A stretch of 64,000 bases of DNA from NCBI GenBank assembly GCA_903900265.1, contig CAIUMM010000077.1, positions 27,242 through 91,241 of the forward strand. The letters are read 5' to 3'. The notes under the pieces are model-generated. The model had not been told where the DNA came from, ran no database searches, and was given only the letters and a program-made list of their open reading frames with translations. The DNA comes from an uncultured Pseudomonadota bacterium. Its GTDB lineage: Bacteria > Myxococcota_A > UBA796 > SXON01. The position numbers were made by a program, and so were the translations under genes. Positions 7,550-15,929 of the stretch are shown here, piece by piece (the first letter of the stretch is position 1; each line of letters starts with the position of its first letter).

Positions 7550-9124
7550 TCACCACTTACTCGGGTCACCAAACGGGATGTCGAAGTCCGGTATGGAAAG
7601 GATCTCCACGCGGTCTTCCGGCTGCGTGTAGAAGTGGAATTCGGCGTGACCGTCGTGGTTCAGGTCGGCGAGCGTAGGCGAACCACCGCTAAAGCAGGGC
7701 CACAGGTCGGCGACGTCAAGGGTACCCCCGAGGGGAAGGCGGGTTGTGGGCATGAGACACACCTTGCCATCGCCGTAGCGTTCGACCACCGCGACCACCG
7801 GGTCAAGCAGGCCGTCGCCATCGACGTCCGCCGTATTCGACAATGTGTAGGTGGTGTAGTCGTGCTGGACCTGAGTGAGCACGGCATCTTCCGGAGCTGC
7901 GCCGGCACTGAGCAACGCGCCGGAAAGAAATGCCACGGCCCTGTGGAGGTCTGCGTCCGCCTCGAGGTCCATCAGAAGGTCGTCGATACCGTCGCGGTCG
8001 ACGTCTCCGACGGAGTGGCCGTTCTCAGCCCACCAGAAGCCCTGGTAGCTCGAGGGGCCGATGTCGAACACATCAACCATGTTCGCTCCGTCGAGGCTCC
8101 GAAGCTCCGCTCCGCTGGCCACGGCGAAATGGCAGCCGTCCTCCTCGTCGAGCCGCGCGATCACCTCATCAAAACCATCGCCGTCCATGTCCCGGGCGAC
8201 GCTGATCCACGTGAACGCATCGTCGGGTGGCATCGGCATGGTGGACTGGTGCGCGAACGTCACCTCCCTCCCTGCGTCCCGAAGGTGCGGCATCACGCCG
8301 GTCCGACCAAACATTACGTGCAGGGTGCCCGCGAAGTTTCCGTCATCTCCGCGGTCTGGGGCCCAGGCGACGAAATCGGACAGGCTGTCATCGTCCAGAT
8401 CGACGTCCCCCGCCACTTGGCTGCCGAAGTCGTCACCCCCGGCAGTCTGCACCCAGGAAGCGAGCGCGCTGTCGGTCATTGGCGTGCCAGGTTCGGGCCA
8501 GGTAGACGCGTCGCCTGAGAGGAGGAAGGCGGCGGCCTCCCGGAAACCGTAGTCCTGGCCTGCGGAGAGGAATTCGTCGAACCCATCGCCGTCAAAGTCG
8601 CCGATGGGCCGATATCCGAGATTCGTGAGGCACTGATAGTCGTCGGTGCACCCCCACCAATGCGGAACGTCCTGTTCTCCATCGGCCGCGCCGGTGAAGA
8701 TCCCAAGTCCGGGCAGCACATGGGGCTCCCAGGCATACTCCCCCCCCGTCACAAGGCTGTCCCCCATCGAGTTGGTCCACATACCGCAGGCTGCAATACG
8801 CTCAAACGGAGCGTCCGACCACCACCGCTGCCCGTCCAACTGGGAAACGTCGGTGAGCACCGCGCACATCCCGGCCCCCACGGAGTCTCCATCACAGTCC
8901 TGATCCTTTCCGTCGCACCAGTCGCTTGCGCCGGGGTGGGTGTAGGGGTCGCCGTCGTCGCAGTCATCGCCGCCAGTCAAGGCCGAGAAATAGCCGTCGG
9001 CATCGGCGTCTGTGGGCGGTACAGCAGTGTCATCCGAGTCGGGACTGTCCAGGCTGTCCCCGGAGTCGGGTTGGGACGAGTCCAACTTGCCGGCACAGGC
9101 CAGCAGCAGCAGCAGCACTACCAC
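7550..9124 (-). CDS. Lipoprotein with MopE-type motif and FG-GAP repeats
   Basis: The GTG at 9124 is preceded by AAGGAG and gives MVVLLLLLAC, an extremely short signal peptide with lipobox Cys10. An Asp/Ser-rich linker follows, then the MopE-like metal-binding motif (DCDDGDPYTHPGASDWCDG near 54-72) common in secreted myxobacterial proteins. The rest carries repeated FG-GAP/VCBS Asp-rich loops such as DFDGDGFDEF, DVDLDDDSLSDF and DVDRDGIDDL, expected to fold as a calcium-binding beta-propeller. It is probably displayed on the cell surface. Length 524 residues. The partner or ligand is unknown. Confidence 0.85.
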   Translation of the reverse strand: MVVLLLLLACAGKLDSSQPDSGDSLDSPDSDDTAVPPTDADADGYFSALTGGDDCDDGDPYTHPGASDWCDGKDQDCDGDSVGAGMCAVLTDVSQLDGQRWWSDAPFERIAACGMWTNSMGDSLVTGGEYAWEPHVLPGLGIFTGAADGEQDVPHWWGCTDDYQCLTNLGYRPIGDFDGDGFDEFLSAGQDYGFREAAAFLLSGDASTWPEPGTPMTDSALASWVQTAGGDDFGSQVAGDVDLDDDSLSDFVAWAPDRGDDGNFAGTLHVMFGRTGVMPHLRDAGREVTFAHQSTMPMPPDDAFTWISVARDMDGDGFDEVIARLDEEDGCHFAVASGAELRSLDGANMVDVFDIGPSSYQGFWWAENGHSVGDVDRDGIDDLLMDLEADADLHRAVAFLSGALLSAGAAPEDAVLTQVQHDYTTYTLSNTADVDGDGLLDPVVAVVERYGDGKVCLMPTTRLPLGGTLDVADLWPCFSGGSPTLADLNHDGHAEFHFYTQPEDRVEILSIPDFDIPFGDPSKW

Positions 9125-9210
9125 GACATCACTCCTTGCCAGGCCGCCGACGGCGAGGACGCGCTACGGAACGCACCGTACAAATATGCTAAAATACTTC
9201 ACATGTCTAC

Positions 9211-9497
9211 ATGAAGCCCGATCGGGCCGTCCTCTTCGACGCCGCCTCGAGCCAAGACGGCTACCTCATCAGGGATCAGGCCGCGGAGGCCGGCTACGCC
9301 AAGTCCCTGCTCGACCACCACCTCCACGCCGAACGCTTCGTCCGCGCTCGCCCCGGCCTCCGTGTCCATTTCGCGGATGTAGCGGCCGGCGAGCAGGCGT
9401 AGGTGGGCGCCGCGCCCGCGACGACGCCCGTGCGGACGATCCGCGATTGCACCGCGTTCCACGTCGCGCCCGACCTCGCCGCTCAGACCGTTCGTGA
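9211..9497 (+). pseudogene. Decayed AbiEi-type antitoxin (type IV toxin-antitoxin family)
   Basis: The first 40 codons read like the N-terminal helix-turn-helix of AbiEi antitoxins (SSQDGYLIRDQAAEAGYAKS then LLDHHLHAERFVR). The central part, including the usual VYRL segment and about 60-70 further residues, is missing: the sequence jumps in frame to PGLRVHFADVAAGEQA, then a TAG stop at 9400-9402, and continues in the same frame as VGAAPATTPVRTIRDC and HVAPDLAAQTVRDG. Intact relatives usually have Trp in place of the stop, so TGG to TAG is plausible. No AbiEii nucleotidyltransferase toxin is nearby. It is broken by an internal deletion plus a nonsense change. Confidence 0.7.
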
Positions 9498-9785
9498 CGG
9501 TACGAGGAGAATGCCAACGGCCTCCGTGAGGAGATGGCACGCATCCGCGGCGAGATGGTACGGCATGAATCAGCCGACCGCGCCTCCACCGAAGAGGGTA
9601 TCGCGCTCCTCGATCTTTTAGGACTGGAGCTTGAACTTTGGGAAGAGCAGGAACCCCCCGAAAAGCGCCGCCTCCTCGATTTCCTCTGCTTGAACACCGA
9701 ATTCCGAGAAGGAAAACTCAGCGTAACGTGGAAGAAACCCTACAATGCACTTGCAGAATCCATCGAATCTGCAAATAAGAAAGGC
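9498..9785 (+). pseudogene. C-terminal remnant of a large serine recombinase
   Basis: The open frame starts right after a stop at 9495-9497 with no start codon of its own. It encodes a coiled-coil stretch (LREEMARIRGEMVRHE) and then LELWEEQEPPEKRRLLDFL, EGKLSVTWKKPYNALAE. This matches the extreme C-terminus of resolvase/invertase-type large serine recombinases, which commonly ends in a motif such as EKRRLLxxVxxN...PFDxLA. The catalytic serine domain and the recombinase domain are absent. The frame then runs on through the tRNA terminator into the antisense of tRNA-Arg, which is not natural protein. It is fused at its 5' side to the AbiEi remnant. Confidence 0.72.
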
Positions 9786-9813
9786 GTCGCTTTCGACGAA
9801 TCGAGCGACGCCT
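9772..9813 (-). terminator. Rho-independent terminator of tRNA-Arg
   Basis: On the minus strand AGGCGTCGCT (9813-9804) pairs with AGCGACGCCT (9791-9782) around a 12-base loop, followed by TTCTTATTT. It lies 8 bases past the CCA end of the tRNA. Confidence 0.85.
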
Positions 9814-9821
9814 ATCCGGAA

Positions 9822-9898
9822 TGGTACCCCCGAGCGGACTTGAACCGCTGACCCCAGGTTTAGGAAACCTGTGCTCTATCCATCTGAGCTACGGGAGT
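9822..9898 (-). tRNA. tRNA-Arg (anticodon CCT), CCA encoded
   Basis: The reverse strand folds as a full cloverleaf: acceptor ACTCCCG/CGGGGGT, D-arm from GCTCAGATGGATAGAGC, anticodon stem CAGGT/ACCTG with loop TTCCTAA (anticodon CCT, reading AGG), and a T-arm containing GGTTCAAGTCC. The discriminator A and CCA are encoded (9825-9822). A remnant of a site-specific recombinase sits about 40 bases beyond its 3' end, in keeping with tRNA genes being common integration sites. Confidence 0.95.
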
Positions 9899-9951
9899 AT
9901 GGTGCCCGAATCAACGGGAGCGACGAAGGGCACAGTGAGCGTAACCGTTCG

Positions 9952-10464
9952 TCAGTCGCCCTCGACCGCCTCGGAAGCAGAGAGCGCGATCGAAATCGTC
10001 GTCGTCCCCGTCACATCGGTGCATGCGACGGTGATCTGGGCGTTTTCTTTTTCAAAGATCATCGAGCTGGTGCCGCCCATCGCGTTCTCCATGGCCAGCG
10101 TAGCGCCCGTCCCTTCCGCCCAGGCCCGAACAACCTTGCATGCCTCAGTCGGCGAGCCCGCGCCCTGCAGCACGATGCCAGCCGCGTCGGGCGCATCCGA
10201 GCAGGCGAGCACCGTGAAGCCGGCGGGCACCTTCAAGCCCCAATCCCGGTAGCGACCGCACGCACCATCGACGGTCCCGGCCGGCGTCGCCGCGCTCGGC
10301 ACCGCAGGAGCTTCGGCCGAAGGAGCCTCCACCGGGACCGCTTCGGCGTCCTCAACAGGGGCGCCTTGCAGCTCCTCCATCCGCTCTTCGAGGCCGCCCA
10401 TGTCTCCACAGCAACAGGCGCCAATCGAAAACACAATACCAACGACGGGGACCAGCAACTTCAT
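9952..10464 (-). CDS. Small predicted lipoprotein
   Basis: A 170-residue protein starting MKLLVPVVGIVFSIGACCC; lipobox Cys is residue 17 or 18. A Glu/Ala/Pro-rich linker (about 30-75) leads to a compact C-terminal domain with four further cysteine residues and the sequence GLKVPAGFTVLACSD. I chose the ATG at 10464 because it directly gives the signal peptide; the 29 codons upstream are unlikely to be translated. The domain is unfamiliar. It ends about 50 bases upstream of tRNA-Arg on the same strand and is divergent from the PHP-like lipoprotein. Confidence 0.7.
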   Translation of the reverse strand: MKLLVPVVGIVFSIGACCCGDMGGLEERMEELQGAPVEDAEAVPVEAPSAEAPAVPSAATPAGTVDGACGRYRDWGLKVPAGFTVLACSDAPDAAGIVLQGAGSPTEACKVVRAWAEGTGATLAMENAMGGTSSMIFEKENAQITVACTDVTGTTTISIALSASEAVEGD

Positions 10465-10532
10465 AAGAGACTCCAAAAAGGGCGACAGGCGCGCAGCTAC
10501 CCCATCCTGTCGAATCGCGCTATCCTGCGACC

Positions 10533-11927
10533 ATGCCCCGCCTCCTCTCAAACTGCCGTCATGCCCTGAATTTCTTGTGCTTTGGAGCCAGCGCGCTCGG
10601 AGCCAGCGCGCTCGCAGCTTGCACGCAGGGGACGGACTCCGCGACCGACAGCCAACCGATGTTCACCGACGTCCCCTACGCCGGCACCCACACCGCCTAC
10701 GCCACAAAAAGCGCCGCTGGACGAGATTGGAAGCGCGGGATCATCCACCTGCACTCCCCGATCTCCCATGACGCCTGCGATGGTCAAGGCATGCCCGACG
10801 GCGTCGTCAACGAAGACTGTTTGACCCACCAGCGCGAGGCGCTCTGCGCGACGCAGATGGACTTCGCGTTTATGACCGACCACCCGGACTACGCGGCGTA
10901 CCAGACCTACGAGGGCATGCAGCTGCTGCGCGGCTCCGACGAGTTGCTCGAGTTCGGGAAGCACATGACCTGTCCAGACGGCCACGTCGTCACGCTGATG
11001 CCAGGCATTGAAGACGAGCTGATGCCGATCGGCCTGAAGCGTCAGGTCGCGGACGACCCCGCCGAAAACAGCCGCATCTACAACAACACCGACGCCGAAG
11101 CGTTCGACGCTGACATCGCCGCCGGCGCCACCGTCCTGCAAGCCCACACCGAAGGGCAGGACCTCGACACGCTGCTCGCGCGACAAGCGCTGGGCCTCAG
11201 CGGCACCGAGATGTTCAACTTGCACGCGATGGTCGACCCCAGCAAGCGAGAGGAGAACCTCGGCTTAGACCCCTACAGCTACCTCGACGCCATCGGCCCG
11301 TTCCTGACCGGGACCACCCACGCCGAGCCCGACCTCGCGTTTCTGGCGTTCTACCAGCAACAGGACGTGTCCATCCAGCGTTGGGACGCGCTGAACGCGG
11401 TCGCGCCGATGGTCGGCACCGCCGGCACCGACGCCCACGAAAATGCGCTGCCTGCCTTGCTCGACGACGGCGAGCGCATGGACTCCTACCGCCGCATGAT
11501 GATTTGGTTTGACAACGTCGCGCTCGTCGACGGCGACGAGCCCCAAGACTACCAAGACGCAGTCGCCGCAGGACGGCTGTTCATCGCGTTTGAGATCCTC
11601 GGCGAGCCGGGAAGCTGGGACGTGCACTACGGCGATCTGGAGATGGGCGGTACCGCCCCGCTCGGCGACGATCTCGTGGTCTCGTGCCCCACGCTTTCCG
11701 CCTCCTCGCCGCAGATGGACACGCCCCCCGACATCACCGTCGCGATCTACAAAGACGGCGCTGTCTGGCAAACCGACTGCGGCACCTACACCCCCACCGA
11801 GGCGGGCGTCTACCGCGCCGTCGCGACCATCACGCCCAAACACCTCTCGGCGTTCCTCGATGACCAGCAAGCGCTGATCAAGCCCACGCCTTGGCTGTAC
11901 TCCAACGCGCTGCGGATCGGGCTGTGA
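10533..11927 (+). CDS. PHP-like metal-dependent phosphoesterase lipoprotein
   Basis: This 464-residue protein has a signal peptide with lipobox Cys30 (ALAAC). The mature region carries motifs of the PHP fold: IIHLHSPISHD (H72, H74), FMTDHPD, GIEDEL, VLQAHTEG and GTDAHE. Such residues usually bind two or three metal ions and hydrolyse phosphoesters; here the enzyme would act outside the inner membrane. A beta-rich C-terminal domain follows from about residue 345. A 15-base tandem duplication lengthens the signal peptide. Its stop codon overlaps the GTG of the following YD-repeat gene. Substrate unknown. Confidence 0.78.
   Translation: MPRLLSNCRHALNFLCFGASALGASALAACTQGTDSATDSQPMFTDVPYAGTHTAYATKSAAGRDWKRGIIHLHSPISHDACDGQGMPDGVVNEDCLTHQREALCATQMDFAFMTDHPDYAAYQTYEGMQLLRGSDELLEFGKHMTCPDGHVVTLMPGIEDELMPIGLKRQVADDPAENSRIYNNTDAEAFDADIAAGATVLQAHTEGQDLDTLLARQALGLSGTEMFNLHAMVDPSKREENLGLDPYSYLDAIGPFLTGTTHAEPDLAFLAFYQQQDVSIQRWDALNAVAPMVGTAGTDAHENALPALLDDGERMDSYRRMMIWFDNVALVDGDEPQDYQDAVAAGRLFIAFEILGEPGSWDVHYGDLEMGGTAPLGDDLVVSCPTLSASSPQMDTPPDITVAIYKDGAVWQTDCGTYTPTEAGVYRAVATITPKHLSAFLDDQQALIKPTPWLYSNALRIGL
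10584..10613 (+). repeat. 15-bp tandem duplication in a signal peptide
   Basis: GGAGCCAGCGCGCTC occurs twice head to tail (10584-10598 and 10599-10613), giving GASALGASAL in the hydrophobic core of the PHP-like lipoprotein signal peptide. The change is in frame. Confidence 0.95.
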
Positions 11928-14071
11928 GAGCCCCCGCGGAACGATTCGGCCCGCGAACCACCCGTACGACAAGCCTGGCCTACGCCTCTTTGCTCCTGCT
12001 CCTCGCCTGTGCTCCATCCTTCCAACCACCCGCCGCCGCCCCGACCTGCGTGCAACGCAAGGTGGAGTCCTCCCCAGCAGACACGGTGACTTGGACGTGG
12101 ACCTACAACGCAGACGGAACGCGCACCAGGCAGAACGTGGGAGGCCGGCCCCAGATCTACACCTATGACGCAGACGGCAAGCTGCTCAGCGAGGCCGCCA
12201 CCGACCCCGTGTACCACACGTTCTACACCTACGACGCCTATGGCAACCTGCTCAGCGAGCGCACCGACGACGGCGAAGTGCTCTCGCAGACCTTCGACGA
12301 CGACGGCCATGTGCTCACCTCCGACCGCGGCGACGTAAGCAATGTTTGGACCTACGACGCCGATGGGAACACGCTCACCTACACGCAGACCGAAGTCATC
12401 TACTGGGACGCCGACGGCAATACCCGCTCGGCCACGTGGACATGGACGTACACCTACGACACCGGCGGCAACGCGATCACCGCCGTAAAGACCGCAGGTG
12501 ACCCCGCCATGGTCGAAGAGACTTGGGCGTACACCTACGACGCGAATGACCTACTGCTCACCGCCACAAAACTCGTCGGTGCGCCACCAGAAGCCACGGT
12601 TACCCAGACCTACGCCTACGATGCTGACGGGCGCCTGCTCCAGATGACGCAGGTCGATGGCGACGAAACGAAGGTGTGGACTTGGACGTATGACGCAAAC
12701 GGCAACGTGCTCGCCGCAGAAGATCCGTACGGCACCGGCGTCTACAGCACCTACGATACCGATGACAGGCTGCTCACAGTCCAATCCACGGCCACCGCCG
12801 GCGAGTACTATGTCACCTACACCTACGATGCAGCCGGCGATCTCGTCCTGCGCGCCGCGGTGAGCGAGTGGACGAGCGGTGCTATCGATCTCTACAGCTA
12901 CGACGCCCAACAAAGGCTCGTGACCGAGGTGCATTCGTCCGGGGATGCGTACACTTATGCCTACGATGACAACGCGCGCATAGCTTCGCAAACCGATGAG
13001 GAAGCGGGGACGACCTCCTACACCTACGACGCGCGAGGCTACCCAAAAACGTCGACTGCCCCTGATGGATTGACGACGAACTACGTCTATTCGACCGCCG
13101 GAGACCTGCTCACCGACAGCCGGGACGGGAGCACCCTCCACTACGTCTACACCGCTTCTGAGGTAGGCACCCAGCGGGTCGTCGTCGTGACCGCCACCAT
13201 CGACACCGGCGAGCGGGTCGACCTTCAGGGCAACTGGCTTGAACCCGGATACTCCAACACCTACACATACACCTACGCGGATTCCGGAGGCAGCGCAGAC
13301 ACCGACGGCAGTGGCACGCTGCAAGCGATGCACGCGGAGCTATGGCAATCCTACAGCTACGATTGGGAGTACACGTACGACGGCGGCCAAGTGAGCGAGG
13401 CGCGACGAGTGGATAGTTCGGGTAGAAGCACTACCTCAAGCTACACCTACGACGTCAACGGCAGCCCGCTCACCCTGACAATGACGTCTACAATCGAAGA
13501 ATATGGCTATGCGTGGGCCTACACCTACGACTCCGACGAAAACCTCCTGACGGCGACAGAGACACAGGTCAGCGACGGCGGCAGCGACACACGCATAACG
13601 TCAACGTATACCTACACATACGACGCTGACGGGCTCCTGCTCTACCGCACCGACTCATCGGGTCACACCGATAGCTACGATGCGCACGGCAACGTGCTCA
13701 ACACCTACGACGTCCGGTATGGGGGCGACAACACGTGGGACTACCGCTATGACGACAGCGGAAACATCCAGAGCGCGGTAGAGACCCACGGAGACGGGAC
13801 CACACAGACCTACACCTACGATGCGCACGGCAGCGTGCTCACTGTCACCGACCCCGAGGGGAACGCCTGGACGTGGAGCTACGCCTATGAAGACGATGGC
13901 ACCGTCACCACCGCAATCGTCGCCACGACCTATTTAGGGACTCCCACCGAAACCCGCACGTACAGTTACACCTACGATACGCTCGGAAATCCGCTGAGTG
14001 AGACCGTTAGCGGCGCAGCGATCCAAGTCAAGACCTACGCCTACACATACGGCGACTGCGTAGACGAGTGA
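11924..14071 (+). CDS. YD-repeat (RHS-type) lipoprotein
   Basis: The GTG at 11924 overlaps the upstream TGA as GTGA. It gives a signal peptide ending LLLLLAC (Cys29). The rest, about 680 residues, is almost wholly YD repeats with the consensus TYTYDADGNLL at roughly 20-residue spacing, about 25-30 copies. RHS/YD proteins form a beta-helical cocoon, but this one lacks a recognisable RHS core (PxxxxDPxGL), an autoprotease site and a toxin domain; it stops at TYGDCVDE. It may be a surface or adhesion protein rather than a polymorphic toxin. Coupling to the PHP-like lipoprotein suggests a joint role. Confidence 0.85.
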   Translation: MRAPAERFGPRTTRTTSLAYASLLLLLACAPSFQPPAAAPTCVQRKVESSPADTVTWTWTYNADGTRTRQNVGGRPQIYTYDADGKLLSEAATDPVYHTFYTYDAYGNLLSERTDDGEVLSQTFDDDGHVLTSDRGDVSNVWTYDADGNTLTYTQTEVIYWDADGNTRSATWTWTYTYDTGGNAITAVKTAGDPAMVEETWAYTYDANDLLLTATKLVGAPPEATVTQTYAYDADGRLLQMTQVDGDETKVWTWTYDANGNVLAAEDPYGTGVYSTYDTDDRLLTVQSTATAGEYYVTYTYDAAGDLVLRAAVSEWTSGAIDLYSYDAQQRLVTEVHSSGDAYTYAYDDNARIASQTDEEAGTTSYTYDARGYPKTSTAPDGLTTNYVYSTAGDLLTDSRDGSTLHYVYTASEVGTQRVVVVTATIDTGERVDLQGNWLEPGYSNTYTYTYADSGGSADTDGSGTLQAMHAELWQSYSYDWEYTYDGGQVSEARRVDSSGRSTTSSYTYDVNGSPLTLTMTSTIEEYGYAWAYTYDSDENLLTATETQVSDGGSDTRITSTYTYTYDADGLLLYRTDSSGHTDSYDAHGNVLNTYDVRYGGDNTWDYRYDDSGNIQSAVETHGDGTTQTYTYDAHGSVLTVTDPEGNAWTWSYAYEDDGTVTTAIVATTYLGTPTETRTYSYTYDTLGNPLSETVSGAAIQVKTYAYTYGDCVDE

Positions 14072-14098
14072 GCGCTACCGGGTCAGCGCTACCGGGCC
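14071..14098 (+). repeat. 14-bp tandem repeat at a convergent gene junction
   Basis: AGCGCTACCGGGTC and AGCGCTACCGGGCC are adjacent, followed by a degenerate third copy from 14099. The repeat spans the stop codons of the YD-repeat gene (plus) and the DUF4126 gene (minus). Confidence 0.85.
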
Positions 14099-14592
14099 AG
14101 CGCCATACCGGCCATACCCGCACCTACCGCCGCCAGCGCCAACGCATCCTCCGCCAGCGAGTGCGCGGGCGAGGCCGTACCTACCGTCAGCGCCGTCGAA
14201 CCTACACGCAGCCCCGCCTTGGTGAAGTGCGTGGCCCCCGCCATAGCGCCGCCGCCCACGATGGCCAGCACCCACGTCATCAGCGGTGCGTCTCCGCCCA
14301 CCAACGCCGCGCCGGCCAACGCTCCCGTCATCGGCTTGACCCCCACGTGCACCACATCCAACGCGTGATGCACTACCGGCACCTTATCGGAGAGCACCTC
14401 GATCACGATGGCCAGCCCCAGCGAGCCGATCGCCAGCGGGGACCCCAGCCAGGCCATCTCCGGCGACAAGTGCACCCAGCCCATCCCCTGCGCGCAGGCC
14501 AACCCGAACGGAGCCAGAAACGCACGCAGCCCCGCCGAGGCGGAGAGCAGCGTTCCGAGCACGACCATCAGCACCACGGTGGACACGGACAT
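14089..14592 (-). CDS. DUF4126 family membrane protein
   Basis: A 167-residue protein with four or five hydrophobic segments. The order of motifs SAGLRAFLAPF, AIVIEVLSDKVPVVHHALD, VKPMTGALAGAA and THFTKAGLRVGSTALT matches DUF4126, an inner-membrane family of unknown function. The ATG at 14592 has GGAGG upstream; an ORF extension to 14637 overlaps the neighbouring promoter region and is not used. The gene is convergent with the YD-repeat gene and ends inside the tandem repeat at the junction. Confidence 0.82.
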   Translation of the reverse strand: MSVSTVVLMVVLGTLLSASAGLRAFLAPFGLACAQGMGWVHLSPEMAWLGSPLAIGSLGLAIVIEVLSDKVPVVHHALDVVHVGVKPMTGALAGAALVGGDAPLMTWVLAIVGGGAMAGATHFTKAGLRVGSTALTVGTASPAHSLAEDALALAAVGAGMAGMALAR

Positions 14593-14641
14593 GGGAACCT
14601 CCAAACCAGAGTACATCGTAACGTAAGGCCGCGGCAACGCA

Positions 14642-14671
14642 TTGACAGATCGGCCGTCTTGCCGCTATTGT
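14642..14671 (+). promoter_or_regulatory. Sigma-70-like promoter for the following lipoprotein
   Basis: TTGACA (14642-14647), an 18-base spacer, and TATTGT (14666-14671) lie 20 bases before the ATG at 14692. The -35 box is a perfect consensus. Confidence 0.65.
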
Positions 14672-14691
14672 GCACCGGATCTGGAGCCGTC

Positions 14692-15849
14692 ATGCGCTGC
14701 GCCGCGATTTTTCAGCTTGCTACCTTCTCGGTTGCTCTACTCGCTTGCAACAAGCAGAAGATCGCAGATGACGGTGTAGACACTGGCCCCGCCGAAGACG
14801 AGTACGCCTCCCACGATCTCGGAAGCTGGCTCTCCATGAAGGCCAACGCCGATGGAACCGCCGCGATCGCCTACTACGATCGCACCTCCGACGCGCTCGG
14901 GTACGCCGTGGGCACGATCTCCGGGAGCTCGGTGACGTGGGCCCGTGAAAAGGTCGACAGCTATCCGGACGAAAACGGCTTGAACCCTGGAGATTCGGGC
15001 AAGTACGCGTCCATGGCGATCGCAGCCGACGGCACGACGTGGATCGCTTATCAAGACACCTCGAACGGCACGCTGAAGTACGCGACCAAGCCCAAGGGCG
15101 GCTCGTGGACCACCGGCATCGCCGACATCGGCGGCGGCGCACACTCTGACGCCGGCTACTGGGCCTCGATCGCCCTCGATCCCTCGGGAAGCCCGGTGAT
15201 CGCCCACTACGACGCCGGAAAGAAGAACCTGCGCGTCACACGATGGAACGGGACCGCCTTCGCAGGCGCCGTCGCGGTGGAGGGCGAGGACTACGTGCCC
15301 GCCGACACCGCGACCGCTGCAGCGGATGCGCAGACCGGAGAGTACTGCAAGCTGCTCATCGACAGCTCCGGCAAGGAATACCTCGCGTTCTACGATCGCG
15401 CTCAAACCGCGCTCAAGCTCGCGACCGGCACCGGCACTTCTTGGTCGGTGGAGGTCGTCGACGACTCCGGGGATGTCGGTCAGTGGCCCGATCTGGCGAT
15501 GGACGGCGCGATGCTGTACATCAGCTACCACGACGTTGAGAAGCAAGACTTGAAGCTCGCCAAAGGCACGCCCGGCAACTTCGCCATCGAGACGCTCGAC
15601 TCCGGCGAGCTCAAAGGCGCGGACAGCGCGATCGTGATCTCCGCGGGCGCCGCGCACATCGCGTACTTCGACGGCCTCGGCAACGACATCATGGTGGCCA
15701 GCCCTAGCGGCAGCAACTTTACGTACAGCAAGCTGGCCGGCGACGAGGGAGCGCTCGGCTACTTCAACGAAGTCGCGACCATCGGCTCCAAGAACTACGC
15801 AGCTTGCTACGACTACACTTCACGGAAGGTGTGGTTCGGAAGCCTGTAG
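14692..15849 (+). CDS. Predicted lipoprotein with beta-propeller-like repeats
   Basis: A 385-residue protein with signal peptide ending LLAC (Cys19). The mature part contains repeats of about 50 residues with SMKANADGTAAIAYYD, SMAIAADGTTWIAYQD, SIALDPSGSPVIAHYD, and LAMDGAMLYISYHD. This spacing fits six or so blades of a propeller such as those in sialidase- or exo-alpha-type proteins, but no catalytic site is recognisable. I place the start at 14692, behind TCTGGAG and a good promoter. The 208 codons of open frame before it are the antisense of the DUF4126 gene. Confidence 0.8.
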   Translation: MRCAAIFQLATFSVALLACNKQKIADDGVDTGPAEDEYASHDLGSWLSMKANADGTAAIAYYDRTSDALGYAVGTISGSSVTWAREKVDSYPDENGLNPGDSGKYASMAIAADGTTWIAYQDTSNGTLKYATKPKGGSWTTGIADIGGGAHSDAGYWASIALDPSGSPVIAHYDAGKKNLRVTRWNGTAFAGAVAVEGEDYVPADTATAAADAQTGEYCKLLIDSSGKEYLAFYDRAQTALKLATGTGTSWSVEVVDDSGDVGQWPDLAMDGAMLYISYHDVEKQDLKLAKGTPGNFAIETLDSGELKGADSAIVISAGAAHIAYFDGLGNDIMVASPSGSNFTYSKLAGDEGALGYFNEVATIGSKNYAACYDYTSRKVWFGSL

Positions 15850-15929
15850 GACGGGAGTCGGAGATTGTCACGCCTGCGTAGCGAGTTGATTCTGCGCTCG
15901 TACCCAGCTGCATGCGGTGCTAAAGACCC

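Noticed and set aside
12060..14060. Repeat-rich tract considered as a CRISPR or satellite array
   Set aside because: The near-periodic TACACCTACGA-like sequence is coding for YD repeats; there are no unique spacers between identical repeats.
14068..14691. N-terminal extension of the lipoprotein at 14692
   Set aside because: This part is antisense to the DUF4126 gene, lacks sense as protein, and the signal peptide, promoter and TCTGGAG all place the start at 14692.
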